Translations under genes and position numbers: made by a program | Shown here: in pieces, positions 37,375 through 47,433 of the stretch | Numbering within the stretch: the stretch's first letter is position 1 | Layout: every line of letters begins with the position of its first letter | The notes under the pieces: model-generated | What the model was told of the DNA's origin: nothing | Database searches by the model: none | The model's input: the letters and a program-made list of their open reading frames with translations, nothing else | Source: Hyphomicrobiales bacterium | Lineage (GTDB): Bacteria > Pseudomonadota > Alphaproteobacteria > Rhizobiales > Rhizobiaceae | Length of the DNA stretch: 64,000 nt | Direction of reading: 5' to 3' | Assembly: GCA_900465915.1 (NCBI GenBank) | Contig: UBKJ01000012.1 | Coordinates: 20,143-84,142, forward strand

Positions 37375-38264
37375 CAGGGCACGATCAGCGTGCCGGCGCC
37401 GTGCTCGGTGAAGAGCTCGAGCAGCACCGAATGCGGCGTCTTGCCGTTGAGGATGACCACGCCCTCGACGCCGCGGCGGATGGCGTCGATGCAGGTCTCG
37501 ACCTTGGGGATCATGCCGCCCGAGATGGTGCCGTCCTTGATCAGCGCCTGCGCGTCGGCGACCGACAGCTCCTTGATCAGGTTCTTGTCCTTGTCGAGCA
37601 CGCCCGGCACGTCGGTGAGGAAGAGGAGGCGCGTGGCGGCCAGCGCGCCGGCGATGGCGCCGGCGAAGGTGTCGGCGTTGATGTTGTAGGTGTGGCCGTC
37701 GCGGCCCGGCGCCACCGGCGCGATCACCGGGATCATCTCCGAGCGCGCCAGAAGGTCGAGAAGCGTGCGGTCCACCTCGACCGGCTCGCCGACGAAGCCC
37801 AGGTCCAGCACCTTCTCGATGTTGGAATCCGGGTCCACCACCGTCTTGTGCGCCTTGCGGGCGAAGACCATGTTGCCGTCCTTGCCGCACAGGCCGATGG
37901 CCCATTCGCCCTCGGCGTTGATCAGCGCCACGATCTCCTTGTTGATGGAGCCGGCCAGCACCATCTCGACGATCTCGACCGTCTTCTCGTCGGTGACGCG
38001 CAGGCCGCCCTCGAAGCGCGATTCGATGCCGAGCTTGGTCAGCATGGACTGGATCTGCGGGCCGCCGCCATGCACGACGATGGGGTTGACGCCCGACTGC
38101 TTCAAAAGCGCGATGTCGCGGGCGAAGGCCTTGCCCAGCTCGGGGTTGCCCATGGCGTGGCCGCCATATTTGACCACCACGTTCTTGTTTTCATAGCGCT
38201 GCATATAGGGCAGGGCGGCCGAGAGAAGCTGGGCTTGCATTTCGGAATTGTCGGGCGTGGTCAT
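37374..38264 (-). CDS. argB: Acetylglutamate kinase
   Basis: A 296-residue amino-acid kinase performing the second step of arginine synthesis. Motifs: [12 protein letters not shown] (about 28-39), VVHGGGPQI (about 61-69), and [25 protein letters not shown]. The start at 38264 is preferred, though an ATG four codons upstream (38276) exists. An N-terminal helix ([15 protein letters not shown]) suggests the arginine-sensitive hexameric type. Stop overlaps the HAD gene. Confidence 0.95.
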   Translation of the reverse strand: MTTPDNSEMQAQLLSAALPYMQRYENKNVVVKYGGHAMGNPELGKAFARDIALLKQSGVNPIVVHGGGPQIQSMLTKLGIESRFEGGLRVTDEKTVEIVEMVLAGSINKEIVALINAEGEWAIGLCGKDGNMVFARKAHKTVVDPDSNIEKVLDLGFVGEPVEVDRTLLDLLARSEMIPVIAPVAPGRDGHTYNINADTFAGAIAGALAATRLLFLTDVPGVLDKDKNLIKELSVADAQALIKDGTISGGMIPKVETCIDAIRRGVEGVVILNGKTPHSVLLELFTEHGAGTLIVP

Positions 38265-38423
38265 CGCAGGTTCCATGGCTGGAGCATTTCCGGCGAGGCG
38301 CGCGGCGTCCGGCGCGGAATGCGTGAAGGGCGGATGGCAGGCAGGTTTTTCTAAGCAATTCGGGCGGCGGTGTAAAACGCTTTTCGCGCCGGCCCGCCGC
38401 CTTCGCGCCGACGATTTGGCGCG

Positions 38424-39149
38424 CTACTCCTTGGCGACCAGCGCGATCGCCGCGCGCAGCTCGTCGAGGCCGAGGCCCTTTTCCGACGAGGTGGCGATGA
38501 GGCCGGGGAAGGCGGCCGGGCGGCGGCGAATGAGCTGCGCCGTGTCCGCCATCAGGCGCGGCACGCCGGCCTGCTTGATCTTGTCAATCTTGGTCAGCAC
38601 GATCTGGTAGGAGACGGCGGCCTTGTCGAGAAGGTCGAGCACCTCCGAATCGTTCTTCTTGATGCCGTGGCGGGCGTCGATCAGCAGATAGACGCGCTTC
38701 AGCGTCGTGCGGCCGCGCAGGTAATCGAACACCAGCCGCGTCCAGGCGTCGACCTGCGACTTGGGCGCCTCGGCGAAGCCGTAGCCGGGCATGTCGACCA
38801 GCGCCAGCGGCGGCAGGTCGCCCTTCTCGCCGGAATAGCCGTCGGGCACGAAATAATTCAGCTCCTGCGTGCGGCCGGGCGTGTTGGAGGTGCGGGCGAG
38901 GCCCTTCTTGCCCGTAAGCGCGTTGATAAGCGAGGACTTGCCGACATTGGAGCGGCCGGCGAAGGCGATCTCGGTCGGGCCTTCCGGCGGCAGGAACTGC
39001 ATCGACGGCACGCCGCGGATGAAGATCCACGATTTCTTGAAAAGAAGGCGTCCTTCCTCGGCCAGCGCCTCCTGCGCGCGGCGCGCCGCCTCGGTCGCCG
39101 CCTGCGCCGCGTCGATGGCCGCCGCCTGCTTCTTGTCCTGCTCGCTCAA
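38424..39149 (-). CDS. engB: Ribosome biogenesis GTPase YihA/YsxC (EngB)
   Basis: A 241-residue essential-type GTPase for 50S subunit assembly. G1 [12 protein letters not shown] (about 63-74), G2 SNTPGRTQ, G3 DMPGYG and G4 TKIDK are intact. The first 35 residues are an alanine-rich helical extension seen in alphaproteobacteria. It lies downstream of yidC after a terminator and upstream of argB. Confidence 0.95.
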   Translation of the reverse strand: MSEQDKKQAAAIDAAQAATEAARRAQEALAEEGRLLFKKSWIFIRGVPSMQFLPPEGPTEIAFAGRSNVGKSSLINALTGKKGLARTSNTPGRTQELNYFVPDGYSGEKGDLPPLALVDMPGYGFAEAPKSQVDAWTRLVFDYLRGRTTLKRVYLLIDARHGIKKNDSEVLDLLDKAAVSYQIVLTKIDKIKQAGVPRLMADTAQLIRRRPAAFPGLIATSSEKGLGLDELRAAIALVAKE

Positions 39150-39217
39150 TGCTTCGCTTCCCGTTCAGATTTCTATGACGCATCGGCGCTCGGCGGCCGA
39201 ATGTCAACCGCCGCGCA

Positions 39218-39243
39218 TGAAAAACCCCGCCGGAGCGGGGTTT
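39218..39243 (-). terminator. Terminator after yidC
   Basis: AAACCCCGC (39222-39230), loop CGGA, GCGGGGTTT (39235-39243); on the leftward strand the stem is followed by T residues. It separates rpmH-rnpA-yidC from engB, fully or in part. Confidence 0.85.
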
Positions 39244-39298
39244 CTGAGCATTTCCGGCGAAGCCGCGCGGCGGTTCCGCGACGGGAACCGCTCCATGG

Positions 39299-41113
39299 CT
39301 ATTTGCTGGCCGGGTTCGGCTTTCGCTTGAACAGGGCCTTGAGGTTGTCGAAGAGTTCGATCTTCACGCCCTGGCGCTTCATGATGATGGCCTGCTGGGT
39401 GATGGAGAGCGTGTTGTTCCACGCCCAGTAGATCACGAGGCCGGCCGGGAAGGACGACAGCATGAAGGTGAAGATGATCGGCATCCAGGTGAAGATGGCG
39501 GCCTGGGCCGGATCGGGCGGGGTCGGGTTCATGCGCATCTGCAGGAACATGGTGACGCCCATCACCAGCGGCCAGACGCCGATCATCAGCATATGCGGCA
39601 CCTCGAAGGGCAGCGCGCCGAACAGGTTGAACAGCGAGGTCGGATCGGGCGCGGCCAGGTCCCTGATCCAGCCGAAGAAGGGCGCGTGGCGCATCTCGAT
39701 GGTGACGTAGAGCACCTTGTAGAGCGCGAAGAAGACCGGAATCTGCACCACCACCGGCCAGCAGCCGGCGAGCGGGTTGATCTTCTCCTCCTTGTAGAGC
39801 TGCATCATGGCCTGCTGCTGCTTGGCCTTGTCGTCGGCGTATTTCTCGCGGATCTCGGTGAGCTTGGGCTGCACCAGCTTCATGCGCGCCATCGACTTGT
39901 AGGACTTGTTGGCGAGCGGGAAGAACAGCGCCTTCAGAAGCACCGTGACGGTGAGGATCGCCACGCCGAAATTGCCCGAGAACTTGTAGATCCAGTCGAT
40001 GAGATAGAACATCGGCTTGGTGATGAAGTAGAACCAGCCCCAGTCGATCAGAAGCTCGAACTGCTTGATGCCGAGGTTCTTCTCGTAGTTCTGGATCTGC
40101 GTCACCACCTTGGCGCCGGCGAAGACGCGGTTCTGCACGCTCTGCGACTGGCCGGGCGCGACGGTCAGCGGCGCGCTGAGGAAATCCGACTGGTAGCGCG
40201 GGCGGCCGTTGGTGAAATGCGAGAAGCGGGCGGAATATTTCTCGTTCTGCGGCGGCACCAGCGTGGCGGCCCAGTATTTGTCGGTGATGCCGACCCAGCC
40301 GCCGGTCACGTCCTTGAAGGAGATGTCCTTGTTGTCCTCGACCTTGGAATATTTGATCTCCTGCAGGCCGTCCTGGCCCATGACGCCGATCAGGCCCTCA
40401 TGCAGCACATAGGTGGCCGAGGCGTGCTCGGGCTGGTTGAAGCGCGTGACGCGGCCGTAGGAGGACAGCGAGACCGGAGCCGGACCGTTGTTGGTCACCG
40501 TGTCGTCGACCGAGAACATGTAGCCGTCGTCGACGGAGACGACGCGCTTGAAGGTAAGGTTCTTGTCGTTGGTGTAGGTCAGCGTGACGGGCGTGGTCGG
40601 CGTGAGCTTGGCGTTGCCGTCGACGGTCCAGACCGTGTCGGGGCCGGGAAGCTGGCCGGCGTCGGTGCCGGCGAAGCCGAGCTCGACGAAATAGCCTTGC
40701 TTGAGCGCGGAGGGCGCGAGCAGCTCGATGTCAGGCGACTTGGGGTCGACCGTCTCGTGATATTTGGTGAGATAGAGGTCGTCGAGGCGGGCGCCGGTCA
40801 GGTTGATGGAGCCGCGCAGCGACGGGGTCTCGATCTGGACGCGCTTGGACTGCGCCACGGCGGCGTCGCGGTTCTGCGCGGCGGCTGCGGCGTCGGACTG
40901 GCCGGGAATCGTTCCCGCCGGTCCCTGCGCCTGCTGCGGCGCGTCGCCGGCGGCGCCCTGGGCGGCCGGCTTGGCCTGGCGCTGCTGCTCCTCGATCTGG
41001 GCCTGCTGCTTGCGCTGGGCTTCGCTCTTCGGACCCAGATAGAAGACCTGCCACAGCGCCAATATGAGGATGGACAGGGCAATGGTGACGAAGAAATTGC
41101 GGTTATTTTCCAT
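39299..41113 (-). CDS. yidC: Membrane protein insertase YidC
   Basis: A 604-residue inner-membrane insertase. One N-terminal helix ([20 protein letters not shown]), a Gln/Ala/Pro-rich linker (about 30-85), the large periplasmic domain (about 95-360), then five C-terminal helices forming the groove ([58 protein letters not shown] end). The 5' end overlaps rnpA by 11 bases, the standard rpmH-rnpA-yidC arrangement. ATG 41113 chosen because longer frames add only a basic rnpA shadow. Confidence 0.97.
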   Translation of the reverse strand: MENNRNFFVTIALSILILALWQVFYLGPKSEAQRKQQAQIEEQQRQAKPAAQGAAGDAPQQAQGPAGTIPGQSDAAAAAQNRDAAVAQSKRVQIETPSLRGSINLTGARLDDLYLTKYHETVDPKSPDIELLAPSALKQGYFVELGFAGTDAGQLPGPDTVWTVDGNAKLTPTTPVTLTYTNDKNLTFKRVVSVDDGYMFSVDDTVTNNGPAPVSLSSYGRVTRFNQPEHASATYVLHEGLIGVMGQDGLQEIKYSKVEDNKDISFKDVTGGWVGITDKYWAATLVPPQNEKYSARFSHFTNGRPRYQSDFLSAPLTVAPGQSQSVQNRVFAGAKVVTQIQNYEKNLGIKQFELLIDWGWFYFITKPMFYLIDWIYKFSGNFGVAILTVTVLLKALFFPLANKSYKSMARMKLVQPKLTEIREKYADDKAKQQQAMMQLYKEEKINPLAGCWPVVVQIPVFFALYKVLYVTIEMRHAPFFGWIRDLAAPDPTSLFNLFGALPFEVPHMLMIGVWPLVMGVTMFLQMRMNPTPPDPAQAAIFTWMPIIFTFMLSSFPAGLVIYWAWNNTLSITQQAIIMKRQGVKIELFDNLKALFKRKPNPASK

Positions 41114-41540
41114 TGACGGGTCCTGATTCCGGTCTTTCCGTTCGGCTTTTCCTGTCGCCGCGCCGCGCCTGCGCGCCGACGATGCGGCGGGACAGTTCCT
41201 CGGCCAGCGAGGTGAAGGGCGCGGCGAGCGCCTGCTCGCGCGCCACGATGACATAGTCGGTCGAAGCCGCCATGTCACGCCCCGCGTGAAGGCGCAGCGC
41301 TTCTTTCAGCCGGCGGCGGATGCGATTGCGCACGACGGCGTTGCCGTTCTTCTTGGTGACGGTGAAACCGGCGCGGGGCTGGTCGCCGATCTTGAGGCGG
41401 GCGGATTCCTCCTCGGTCCGCGGGCGGACCTCGAGCAGGAACAGCGGACCGCGGCGTCTTTCGCCGGTCCTGACAGACAAAAACTCCGCTCTCTTGCGAA
41501 GGCGGAGTATTTGTTTCGGCGATTTCATCTCGTCATTCAC
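41103..41540 (-). CDS. rnpA: Ribonuclease P protein component
   Basis: A 145-residue basic protein that partners with the RNase P RNA for tRNA 5' maturation. [13 protein letters not shown] and the RNR signature [14 protein letters not shown] (about 72-85) identify it. Start is GTG 41540 with GAGGAA nine bases upstream; ATG 41528 is an alternative. The C-terminal basic tail overlaps the yidC start. Confidence 0.94.
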   Translation of the reverse strand: MNDEMKSPKQILRLRKRAEFLSVRTGERRRGPLFLLEVRPRTEEESARLKIGDQPRAGFTVTKKNGNAVVRNRIRRRLKEALRLHAGRDMAASTDYVIVAREQALAAPFTSLAEELSRRIVGAQARRGDRKSRTERPESGPVNGK

Positions 41541-41583
41541 CGCGTCGGTTCCTCGTTGCGACAGAGCCGACGGCGGAAAACGA

Positions 41584-41718
41584 TCAAGCGGAGAGCCGCT
41601 TGCGGCCGCGGGCGCGGCGAGCGGCGAGGACCTTGCGGCCGCCGGTGGTGGCCATGCGCGTACGGAAACCGTGACGACGCTTGCGGACGAGCTTGGAGGG
41701 CTGATAAGTGCGCTTCAT
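41584..41718 (-). CDS. rpmH: 50S ribosomal protein L34
   Basis: A 44-residue ribosomal protein, [19 protein letters not shown] at the N-terminus and [12 protein letters not shown] at the end, matching L34 throughout. It is the first gene of rpmH-rnpA-yidC and lies 43 bases before rnpA. Too short for ordinary length cut-offs but unambiguous. Confidence 0.98.
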   Translation of the reverse strand: MKRTYQPSKLVRKRRHGFRTRMATTGGRKVLAARRARGRKRLSA

Positions 41719-41878
41719 TTATTTAATACCGCGGTGTGCGGCCCTTCTTGGTTCTGTCTGATGAACAGGAGCTGGCCCGACCCGCATGACGAGGACGATA
41801 GGGATCGTCCGTCGGCCCGCGGGCGAACGTGGCGCTGCTTATAGGGAGAGGGAGGGAAAGAGTCAATGCTGGCGCGGC

Positions 41879-42262
41879 TCAAAGCTGCGCCTCGATGGCC
41901 GCCTTGTCTATGACCGACCAGACGGCGGCGATCAAGCCGTCCTTAAAGCCGTAGATGACGTTTTCGGCGAAGCGGACGCGGCGGCCGTTCACGGGCAGGC
42001 CGAACAGCATGCCGACCGGCGCGCAGTCGAACCACAGCCGGCAGGCCACATGCGGCGGCTCGACCACCATGAGCCTTATGTCGAAGCGCAGGTCGGGGAT
42101 GGCGGCGAAGTCCTGCTCCAGCATGGCGCGATAGCCTTTAAGGCCGAAGGGCCGGTCGTTATGCGTGACATTCTCATGCACATGCAGCCCCAGATTCGCC
42201 AGGTCGCGCCGGTTCAGGCAGGCAATATAGTCGCGATAGAGTTCGGCGAGCGGGCGCGGCAT
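41879..42262 (-). CDS. SnoaL/NTF2-like (ester cyclase type) protein
   Basis: A 127-residue single-domain protein with the NTF2-like pattern: N-terminal helix YRDYIACLNRRDLANL, HVHENVTHND, AIPDLRFDIRLMVVEPPHVACRLWF and NVIYGFKDGLIAAVWSVID. Such proteins are small cyclases, isomerases or ligand binders; no specific reaction can be assigned. It diverges from the RidA gene. Confidence 0.8.
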   Translation of the reverse strand: MPRPLAELYRDYIACLNRRDLANLGLHVHENVTHNDRPFGLKGYRAMLEQDFAAIPDLRFDIRLMVVEPPHVACRLWFDCAPVGMLFGLPVNGRRVRFAENVIYGFKDGLIAAVWSVIDKAAIEAQL

Positions 42263-42396
42263 GGCGGGTTTTCCTCTTCATGGCCGAAATTCGGACGGGC
42301 GACGGATTGCCAAAGCGCGGATTGGCTTTCATAAGGATGCGCATGATTTTCGCAATGCGGAAGCGTTTTCCGCGCCATGATCCAGAGGAGTTCGTC

Positions 42397-42741
42397 ATGA
42401 GCATTCGTCGCATCGGAGTTGGCCCGCGCATGAGCCAGGCCGTGATCCACGGCAATACCGCCTATCTCGCCGGCCAGGTCGGCGCGCCGGGCGCGAGCGT
42501 GACCGAGCAGACCAAGGCCGTGCTGGCCGAAGTCGACCGCCTGCTCAAGGAAGTAGGCTCCGACAAGACCAAGATCCTCCAGACCATCATCTGGCTCGCC
42601 GACATGAAGGATTTCGGCGAGATGAACGCGGTCTGGGACGCCTGGATCGACCCGGCCCACACGCCGGCCCGCGCCACCGGCGAGGCCAAGCTGGCGACGC
42701 CGGACTACAAGGTGGAAGTGATCGTCACCGCCGCGATCTAA
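42397..42741 (+). CDS. RidA-family (YjgF/YER057c) enamine/imine deaminase
   Basis: A 114-residue trimeric RidA-like protein. AYLAGQVG (about 23-30), QTKAVLAEVDRLLKEVGSDK, KILQTIIWLADMKDF and PARATGEAKLATPDYKVEVIV follow the family. The arginine of canonical RidA (IARV-type near 105) corresponds to the PARATGE region. It probably removes reactive enamines. GAGGAG at 42384-42390 sets the start. Confidence 0.88.
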   Translation: MSIRRIGVGPRMSQAVIHGNTAYLAGQVGAPGASVTEQTKAVLAEVDRLLKEVGSDKTKILQTIIWLADMKDFGEMNAVWDAWIDPAHTPARATGEAKLATPDYKVEVIVTAAI

Positions 42742-42746
42742 ACGAG

Positions 42747-42772
42747 AAAGCCCGGCTCAGCCGGGCTTTTTC
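42747..42772. terminator. Bidirectional terminator between the RidA and DUF4105 genes
   Basis: AAAGCCCGG (42747-42755), loop CTCAG, CCGGGCTTT (42761-42769) with T residues after; it overlaps the very end of the convergent DUF4105 gene. Confidence 0.88.
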
Positions 42773-43757
42773 ATTTCTGGTTCGCGCGGATGCGTTCGGA
42801 ATAGCCGTCGCGTCCGCCGGCCTGCGCGGCCGCGTCGATGGAGGCGCGCCGCTGCAATTCCTCCAGCGAGCCGCCGTTCTCCACCCAGCCGTGGTCGTAG
42901 AGATAGCCCGGCAGATATCCCGACAGCAGCACGCGATAGTCGAAAGGGAAGCCGGGATCGAGCGCGCGCGCCATCTGGAAGATGATGGTGGTGCAGTTGG
43001 TGGTGAGCGTGTTGTAGAATTCGGGCTTGTCGGCCAGCCCGTCGCCGCGCCGCACATAGGACAGGAACAGCGCCCTGGCCGCCGCCGGCGGCAGCTTGAC
43101 GCGGTAGCGATAGACGTCCTCCTTGCGGATATTGGTGCGCAGATAGACGATGTCGCTTTCCTCGGCGGCGATCAGCGCCAGGTCGAAATCGCGGAAGAAG
43201 CCGCCGATCGCCGAATAGACCTGGTAATGCTCGCGGCGGATCTCGCCGGAAAACACCACATGGCGGCCGTCCTCGAAGCCGAAGGACACCAGCGTATGGG
43301 CGATGGCCGGCCCGGTCCAGTAGGAGAGGAACAGGTCGACCGACGCGATCTTGCTCAGATCGTAGGTCTCCTCCTTCCAGTTGGGCGTGAAATCGTCGGT
43401 GGTGCGCCAGTCGAAATCGCGCACGTTGGACAGCGTCACCGTGTCGCCGTCGATCTTGCCCGTCACGGTGCGGGCCACGTCGGGGGCCCACATGCGGTCG
43501 AGCGAGGGGCGGATGGTGCTCCACCAGGCGAGGATCGCCGCCGCCAGCAGGCAGAAGAACAGCCGCTTGCGCCAGCAGACGCGCTTGCGCTCGCCGGCCA
43601 CCACCCACAGCGCCACCGCCGCCCAGGCCGCCACCAGCGCCCCGCGCGCCGCGTCCCCGAACGGCGCCTGGTACCACAGCGCGAACCCCGCCCAGACCGA
43701 GAACCCCACCGCGGCGAGGATGAAGACGATCTTGGCGACGATGCGGAGGGCGGTCAT
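42771..43757 (-). CDS. DUF4105 (Lnb N-terminal periplasmic) domain membrane protein
   Basis: A 328-residue protein with three N-terminal membrane helices (about 7-28, 36-54 and 63-80) and a periplasmic domain containing NVRDFDWRTTDDF, FGFEDGRHVVFSGEIRRE and the Cys of LTTNCTTIIFQMARAL (about 264), a papain-like nucleophile candidate of DUF4105. Function uncharacterised. The true start is ATG 43757: a longer frame to 43853 only reads peptide TALLPYCPTAL, the translation of an octamer array. Confidence 0.88.
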   Translation of the reverse strand: MTALRIVAKIVFILAAVGFSVWAGFALWYQAPFGDAARGALVAAWAAVALWVVAGERKRVCWRKRLFFCLLAAAILAWWSTIRPSLDRMWAPDVARTVTGKIDGDTVTLSNVRDFDWRTTDDFTPNWKEETYDLSKIASVDLFLSYWTGPAIAHTLVSFGFEDGRHVVFSGEIRREHYQVYSAIGGFFRDFDLALIAAEESDIVYLRTNIRKEDVYRYRVKLPPAAARALFLSYVRRGDGLADKPEFYNTLTTNCTTIIFQMARALDPGFPFDYRVLLSGYLPGYLYDHGWVENGGSLEELQRRASIDAAAQAGGRDGYSERIRANQK

Positions 43758-43774
43758 TGGCGTCCTTCTTGTGC

Positions 43775-43812
43775 GTAAGGCAGTAGGGCAGTAGGGCAAT
43801 AAGGCAGTATGT
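43775..43812 (+). repeat. Octamer array, left arm of inverted pair 1
   Basis: Four to five units of RGGSARTA (AGGCAGTA, GGGCAGTA, GGGCAATA, AGGCAGTA) ending TATGTG. It is the inverted counterpart of 43855-43896 (28 of 34 positions match, all differences A/G). Unit matches the AGGGCAGT octamer of Brucella HOOF-Print loci. Confidence 0.92.
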
Positions 43813-43854
43813 GAAGAAGGCGAAAGAGGGCCGGGGCGTTTCGGTTCCGGCAAA

Positions 43855-43896
43855 ACATATTGCCCTACTGCCTTATTGCCCTACCGCCCTCCATCA
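43855..43896 (-). repeat. Octamer array, right arm of inverted pair 1 (contains msrQ stop)
   Basis: On the leftward strand: GGGCGGTA, GGGCAATA, AGGCAGTA, GGGCAATA, then TATGT. The msrQ stop TAG lies inside at 43867-43865 and the last codons of msrQ are array sequence. A 42-bp loop separates it from the left arm, so the transcript could fold into a long hairpin. Confidence 0.92.
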
Positions 43897-44503
43897 CTAC
43901 CCTCTTTTTCCCCCCGCGGCCAGCGCCGGCGGCGCGCAGGGCGCGCCAGGCGAGGAGGGCGGCGACGATGGCGGCGTAGATGACGGGCTCGGCCGGCCAG
44001 CTCTTGACCGACATGAGGAAATGGATCGAGCCGCCGGCGGCGATCACGTAGATGAGCTTGTGCAGCCGGCTCCAGCGGCGGCCGAGCCGGCGGATCGACC
44101 AGCTGTTGGAGGTCAGCGCCAGCGGAACGAGAAGGAGAAGGCTTAGAAAGCCGACGATGATGAAGGTGCGGGTCGAGATGTCGCGCAGGATGGCCGGCAG
44201 ATCAAGCCGCTGGTCGAGGACCAGATAGACGCCGAAATGCATCAGCGCGTAATAGAAGGCCAGAAGCCCCAGCGCGCGGCGATAGCGCAGCAGGCTGTAG
44301 CCGGTAAGCTCGCGGATCGGCGAGACGAGCAAGGTCAGGATCAGGAAGCGCAGCGCCCACAGGCCCAGGAGATGCTCGAAGCTCTTGACCGGATCGGCCC
44401 CCAGCCGGTTGGTCGCGCCCTGCCAGAAGGCGAGCGCCGCCGGGACGAGGCCGGCCGCGTAGAGAAGCCAGACCTTCCATTCGCCGCGCCTTTTCGCCGC
44501 CAT
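43865..44503 (-). CDS. msrQ: Protein-methionine-sulfoxide reductase heme-binding subunit
   Basis: A 212-residue six-helix membrane b-type heme protein (YedZ family) that feeds electrons to MsrP. Heme-ligand histidines are in YYALMHFGVYLV (about 88) and RRWSRLHKLIYVIA and SIHFLMS (about 150-165). The ATG overlaps the msrP stop as TGATG. The C-terminal GGRAIRQ and the stop are encoded by an octamer array rather than by ancestral msrQ sequence, so the tail has been remodelled. Confidence 0.93.
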   Translation of the reverse strand: MAAKRRGEWKVWLLYAAGLVPAALAFWQGATNRLGADPVKSFEHLLGLWALRFLILTLLVSPIRELTGYSLLRYRRALGLLAFYYALMHFGVYLVLDQRLDLPAILRDISTRTFIIVGFLSLLLLVPLALTSNSWSIRRLGRRWSRLHKLIYVIAAGGSIHFLMSVKSWPAEPVIYAAIVAALLAWRALRAAGAGRGGKKRVVMEGGRAIRQ

Positions 44504-45462
44504 CAGTAATTCGCCCTCAGGTCCATGCCGGCGTAGAGCGACGCCACTTCCTCGCCATAGCCGTTGAAGGGCAAGGTGGGGCGGCGGCCGGAGCCGAAGA
44601 AGCCGTCCTCGCCGATGCGCCGCTCGGTCGCCTGGCTCCAGCGCGGATGGTCCACGGCCGGGTTCACATTGGCGTAGAAGCCGTATTCGTTCGCGGCCTG
44701 CAGGTTCCACGAGGTCGGCGGCTGCTTCTCGACGAAGGTGACGCGGGTGATCGACTTGATGCCCTTGAAGCCGTATTTCCACGGCGTCACCAGCCGGATC
44801 GGCGCGCCGTTGGCGTTGGGCAGCGTCTCGCCGTAAAGCCCCACGGCCAGGATCGCCAGCGGATGCATGGCCTCGTCCAGCCGCAGGCCCTCGACATAGG
44901 GCCAGTTCAACGGCTGGAACAGCCCGGTCTGGCCCGGCATCTCCTCCGGCCGCACCACGCCGGTGAAGGCGACATATTTGGCCGAGCCGAGCGGCTCGAC
45001 CTGCTTCAAAAGGCTCGAAAGCGGAAAGCCGATCCAGGGGATCACCATCGACCACGCCTCGACGCAGCGCATGCGGTAGACGCGCTCCTCGAGCGGCATG
45101 GAGGCGACGAGGTCGCGCATGTCGAATTCCTTCGGCGCCTTGACCATGCCGTCGACGGTGAGCTTCCACGGCAGCGGCTTGAACTTGCCCGAATTGGCGG
45201 AGGGATCGCCCTTGTCCGTGCCGAATTCATAGAAATTGTTGTAGGTGGTGACGTCCTCCTTCGAGGTCTGCTTCTCGTCGACCTTGTAGGCGGAAGGCGC
45301 GGCCTTGAGCGGATCGGCCCAGGCGGGCAGCGACGAGGCGGCGAGCGCGCCGATACCGGCGCCAAGGCCCGCGATAAATTCCCGCCGCCGCAGGTAATAG
45401 CGTTTCGGCGTCACGTCGGCATGGGTGAGCCGGGACAGGCGGCCGGGGCGGAAGCGGGGCAT
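44503..45462 (-). CDS. msrP: Protein-methionine-sulfoxide reductase catalytic subunit (molybdopterin)
   Basis: A 319-residue periplasmic molybdoenzyme repairing oxidised methionines. A Tat signal [12 protein letters not shown] lies at about 25-36. The molybdenum-ligand Cys is in [11 protein letters not shown] (about 132); [17 protein letters not shown] and [18 protein letters not shown] are conserved. AAGGGAGA before ATG 45462 favours this start over the ATG ten codons upstream. First gene of msrPQ. Confidence 0.95.
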   Translation of the reverse strand: MPRFRPGRLSRLTHADVTPKRYYLRRREFIAGLGAGIGALAASSLPAWADPLKAAPSAYKVDEKQTSKEDVTTYNNFYEFGTDKGDPSANSGKFKPLPWKLTVDGMVKAPKEFDMRDLVASMPLEERVYRMRCVEAWSMVIPWIGFPLSSLLKQVEPLGSAKYVAFTGVVRPEEMPGQTGLFQPLNWPYVEGLRLDEAMHPLAILAVGLYGETLPNANGAPIRLVTPWKYGFKGIKSITRVTFVEKQPPTSWNLQAANEYGFYANVNPAVDHPRWSQATERRIGEDGFFGSGRRPTLPFNGYGEEVASLYAGMDLRANY

Positions 45463-45667
45463 GGCGTCTCCCTTATGGGTCGGATGGGACATTCTAACGC
45501 ATCATTCGAGGCGAAACCGTCGAAATCGTGATTTTCCGGCGCAAAAACCCGTTTCACGCAATGTTGATCGTCACATTATCGCTACATCTGGGGCGTAGGC
45601 GAACGGGCGAGGCCGCAGCCGCCTCCTCAAACCTTCGTTAACGTCTCGTTGGTTATATGTTCGGATC

Positions 45668-46531
45668 ATGGTGAATAAGTTATTGATAGCCGCTCTCGCG
45701 GCGGCGACCGCATTCGTCGGTCCGGCTCTGGCCGGGCCGGAACCGCTGACGTCGCAGGGCAAGCTGGGCGGCGTCGCCGCCGCCATGAAGGACGAAACCG
45801 GCGCTCCCCGCATCGGCGAGGGCGTAACCATGCGCGACAGGAAAATGGACGTCGAAACCACGCCAGAGCAGAATTTCTCCCGCAGCAAGCGGTTCATCCA
45901 TCGCTTCTACCGGCCGGAGAACCCGTCGAACGAGCTGGTCATCCTGCTGCACGGCTCGGGCGGCAACGAGACCAGCCTGGTGCCGATGGCCTCGAAGATC
46001 TGGCCGCGCGCCACGCTGCTGGGCATTCGCGGCCGGGTGATGCAGGACGGCGGCACGCGCTGGTACAAGCGCATCACGCCGGTGAAGTTCGACCAGAAGG
46101 ACGTGAAGCTGGAGGCCAACGCCTTCGTCACCTTCCTGACGCGGCTCGCGGACGAGAAGGACCTCGACCTGACCCACGCCACCTTCGTCGGCTATTCCAA
46201 CGGGGCCAATCTGCTCGCTGCGGCGATGCTGCTGCATCCCGACCTGTTCAAGCGGGTGGTGCTGATGCGCTCCATGCCGGTGCTGGACGACGCGCCCTCG
46301 GCCAATCTCGGCAAGACGCGCGTGCTGACGGTGACGGGCCGCGACGACAAGCTCTATTCGCCCTTCGCGCCGGCGCTCTCCGCGCTGCTGCGTTCCAACG
46401 GCGCCCGCGTCGACACCCGCACCATCGCCGCCGACCACATGCTCGGCGACCAGGACATCGCCGCCATCAACCGATGGCTCGCCTCGCAGGGCCCGGAAGC
46501 GTCGCCGGCCGTCTCGATGAAGGCGAAGTGA
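45668..46531 (+). CDS. Secreted alpha/beta hydrolase (phospholipase/carboxylesterase family)
   Basis: A 287-residue protein with a signal peptide (MVNKLLIAALAAATAFVGPALA). The hydrolase domain has the oxyanion-hole region VILLHGSGGNE (about 91-101), nucleophile GYSNGAN (about 176-182), Asp in TGRDDKLYSP and His in AADHMLGDQD. Such enzymes cleave esters or short lipids; substrate unknown. An octamer array begins two bases after the stop. Confidence 0.88.
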   Translation: MVNKLLIAALAAATAFVGPALAGPEPLTSQGKLGGVAAAMKDETGAPRIGEGVTMRDRKMDVETTPEQNFSRSKRFIHRFYRPENPSNELVILLHGSGGNETSLVPMASKIWPRATLLGIRGRVMQDGGTRWYKRITPVKFDQKDVKLEANAFVTFLTRLADEKDLDLTHATFVGYSNGANLLAAAMLLHPDLFKRVVLMRSMPVLDDAPSANLGKTRVLTVTGRDDKLYSPFAPALSALLRSNGARVDTRTIAADHMLGDQDIAAINRWLASQGPEASPAVSMKAK

Positions 46532-46533
46532 GT

Positions 46534-46596
46534 TTAGGGGAGTAGGGGAGTAGGGGAATAAGGCAGTAGGGCAATAGGGCAGTAGGGCAGTATGTT
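46534..46596 (+). repeat. Octamer array, left arm of inverted pair 2
   Basis: Three GGGGARTA units followed by AGGCAGTA, GGGCAATA, GGGCAGTA and GGGCAGTA, ending TATGTTTTGG. Unit types are ordered: GGGG-type outside, GGGC-type inside. The mirror arm is at 47434-47509. Confidence 0.95.
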
Positions 46597-46798
46597 TTGG
46601 TTTGCCTGAGGCACCGGCTTTTTGTCCGTCTCTCCCATCGCTCCCGGCTTTTCTATCCGCCGTCGCTGATCTTTCGTCGCCTTGGCCGGTCATGGTCGCG
46701 CGGTATATTTCGCTGCGGCTGAAACGTCTGTCTTATTATCTGCCGCCTCGGGTTCTTGCGGTTCCTCATCGGAGCTACCGGGCGTTTGGAGGGATGTT

Positions 46799-47269
46799 TT
46801 GCCGCCGTCTTCCGTGATTTTCGAGAAATGCCGATCCGTGCTCGTATCGCAACCGCTGTCGGCGGTCTGGCGAGGATATGGCTCGGCGATCTTCCTGGAG
46901 TTCGGCGGCTTGTCGCCTCGGGTCAGGCGCGACGGCTCCGCCGGAAATCCTCGCGGCGACTACACCGTCATGATCGAGTGGAGCTGGCGCATCGAAAACG
47001 ACAACGCCATCCTGTGCGGAAGCTGGAGCGACGAGGAAGGCTGGGAAGAGGTCTTCAAATCGCTGATCGGTCGTGAAGTTCAGGACGTGTCGCTCCATGG
47101 GCGTCTCCCGGAGCTTTCGATTTCGCTGGCCGGCGGGCTTCATGTCGCTTCGTTCATGACCGCCGAAGGCCAGCCCATGTGGAGCATATTCGATAACGCC
47201 GCCAACCGAAAATTCGGCTGCGTCGCGGTTCGTGACGGCAAGGTTTGCGAAGACAGGGAAGCGGAATGA
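46799..47269 (+). CDS. Hypothetical protein enclosed by inverted octamer arrays (156 aa)
   Basis: A 156-residue soluble protein. TTG 46799 is chosen because GGAGGG sits at 46788-46793; other starts upstream have no ribosome site. The core is VMIEWSWRIEND, GSWSDEEGWEEVF and VSLHGRLPELSISL, then SFMTAEGQPMWSIFD, which has the look of a compact conserved domain I do not recognise. It lies alone between two inverted repeat arms about 835 bp apart, as if carried by them. Confidence 0.7.
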   Translation: MPPSSVIFEKCRSVLVSQPLSAVWRGYGSAIFLEFGGLSPRVRRDGSAGNPRGDYTVMIEWSWRIENDNAILCGSWSDEEGWEEVFKSLIGREVQDVSLHGRLPELSISLAGGLHVASFMTAEGQPMWSIFDNAANRKFGCVAVRDGKVCEDREAE

Positions 47270-47433
47270 CGCCAGTCGCGTCCGCTTGGAAGACAATTTC
47301 GGCATGTTGAACGGGATGCTTTCTGTCTTGACCGCCTCTCATCTCGCGGCGGCGGCGGACGATTGTAGTCGAGCCTCGAACCGCCCGACAACTTCAGGCG
47401 AAGCGATAGGGCGTATTTTTCAGGAACCCCAAA

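Noticed and set aside
41560..41880. Chromosomal origin near rpmH
   Set aside because: rpmH is next to dnaA and oriC in some bacteria, but no dnaA and no cluster of DnaA boxes is visible here.
43758..43853. N-terminal extension of the DUF4105 protein containing TALLPYCPTAL
   Set aside because: This peptide is the translation of an octamer array; the real start at 43757 begins a membrane helix.
43775..43896. CRISPR array
   Set aside because: Units are 8 bp, degenerate and without spacers; no cas genes are in the window.
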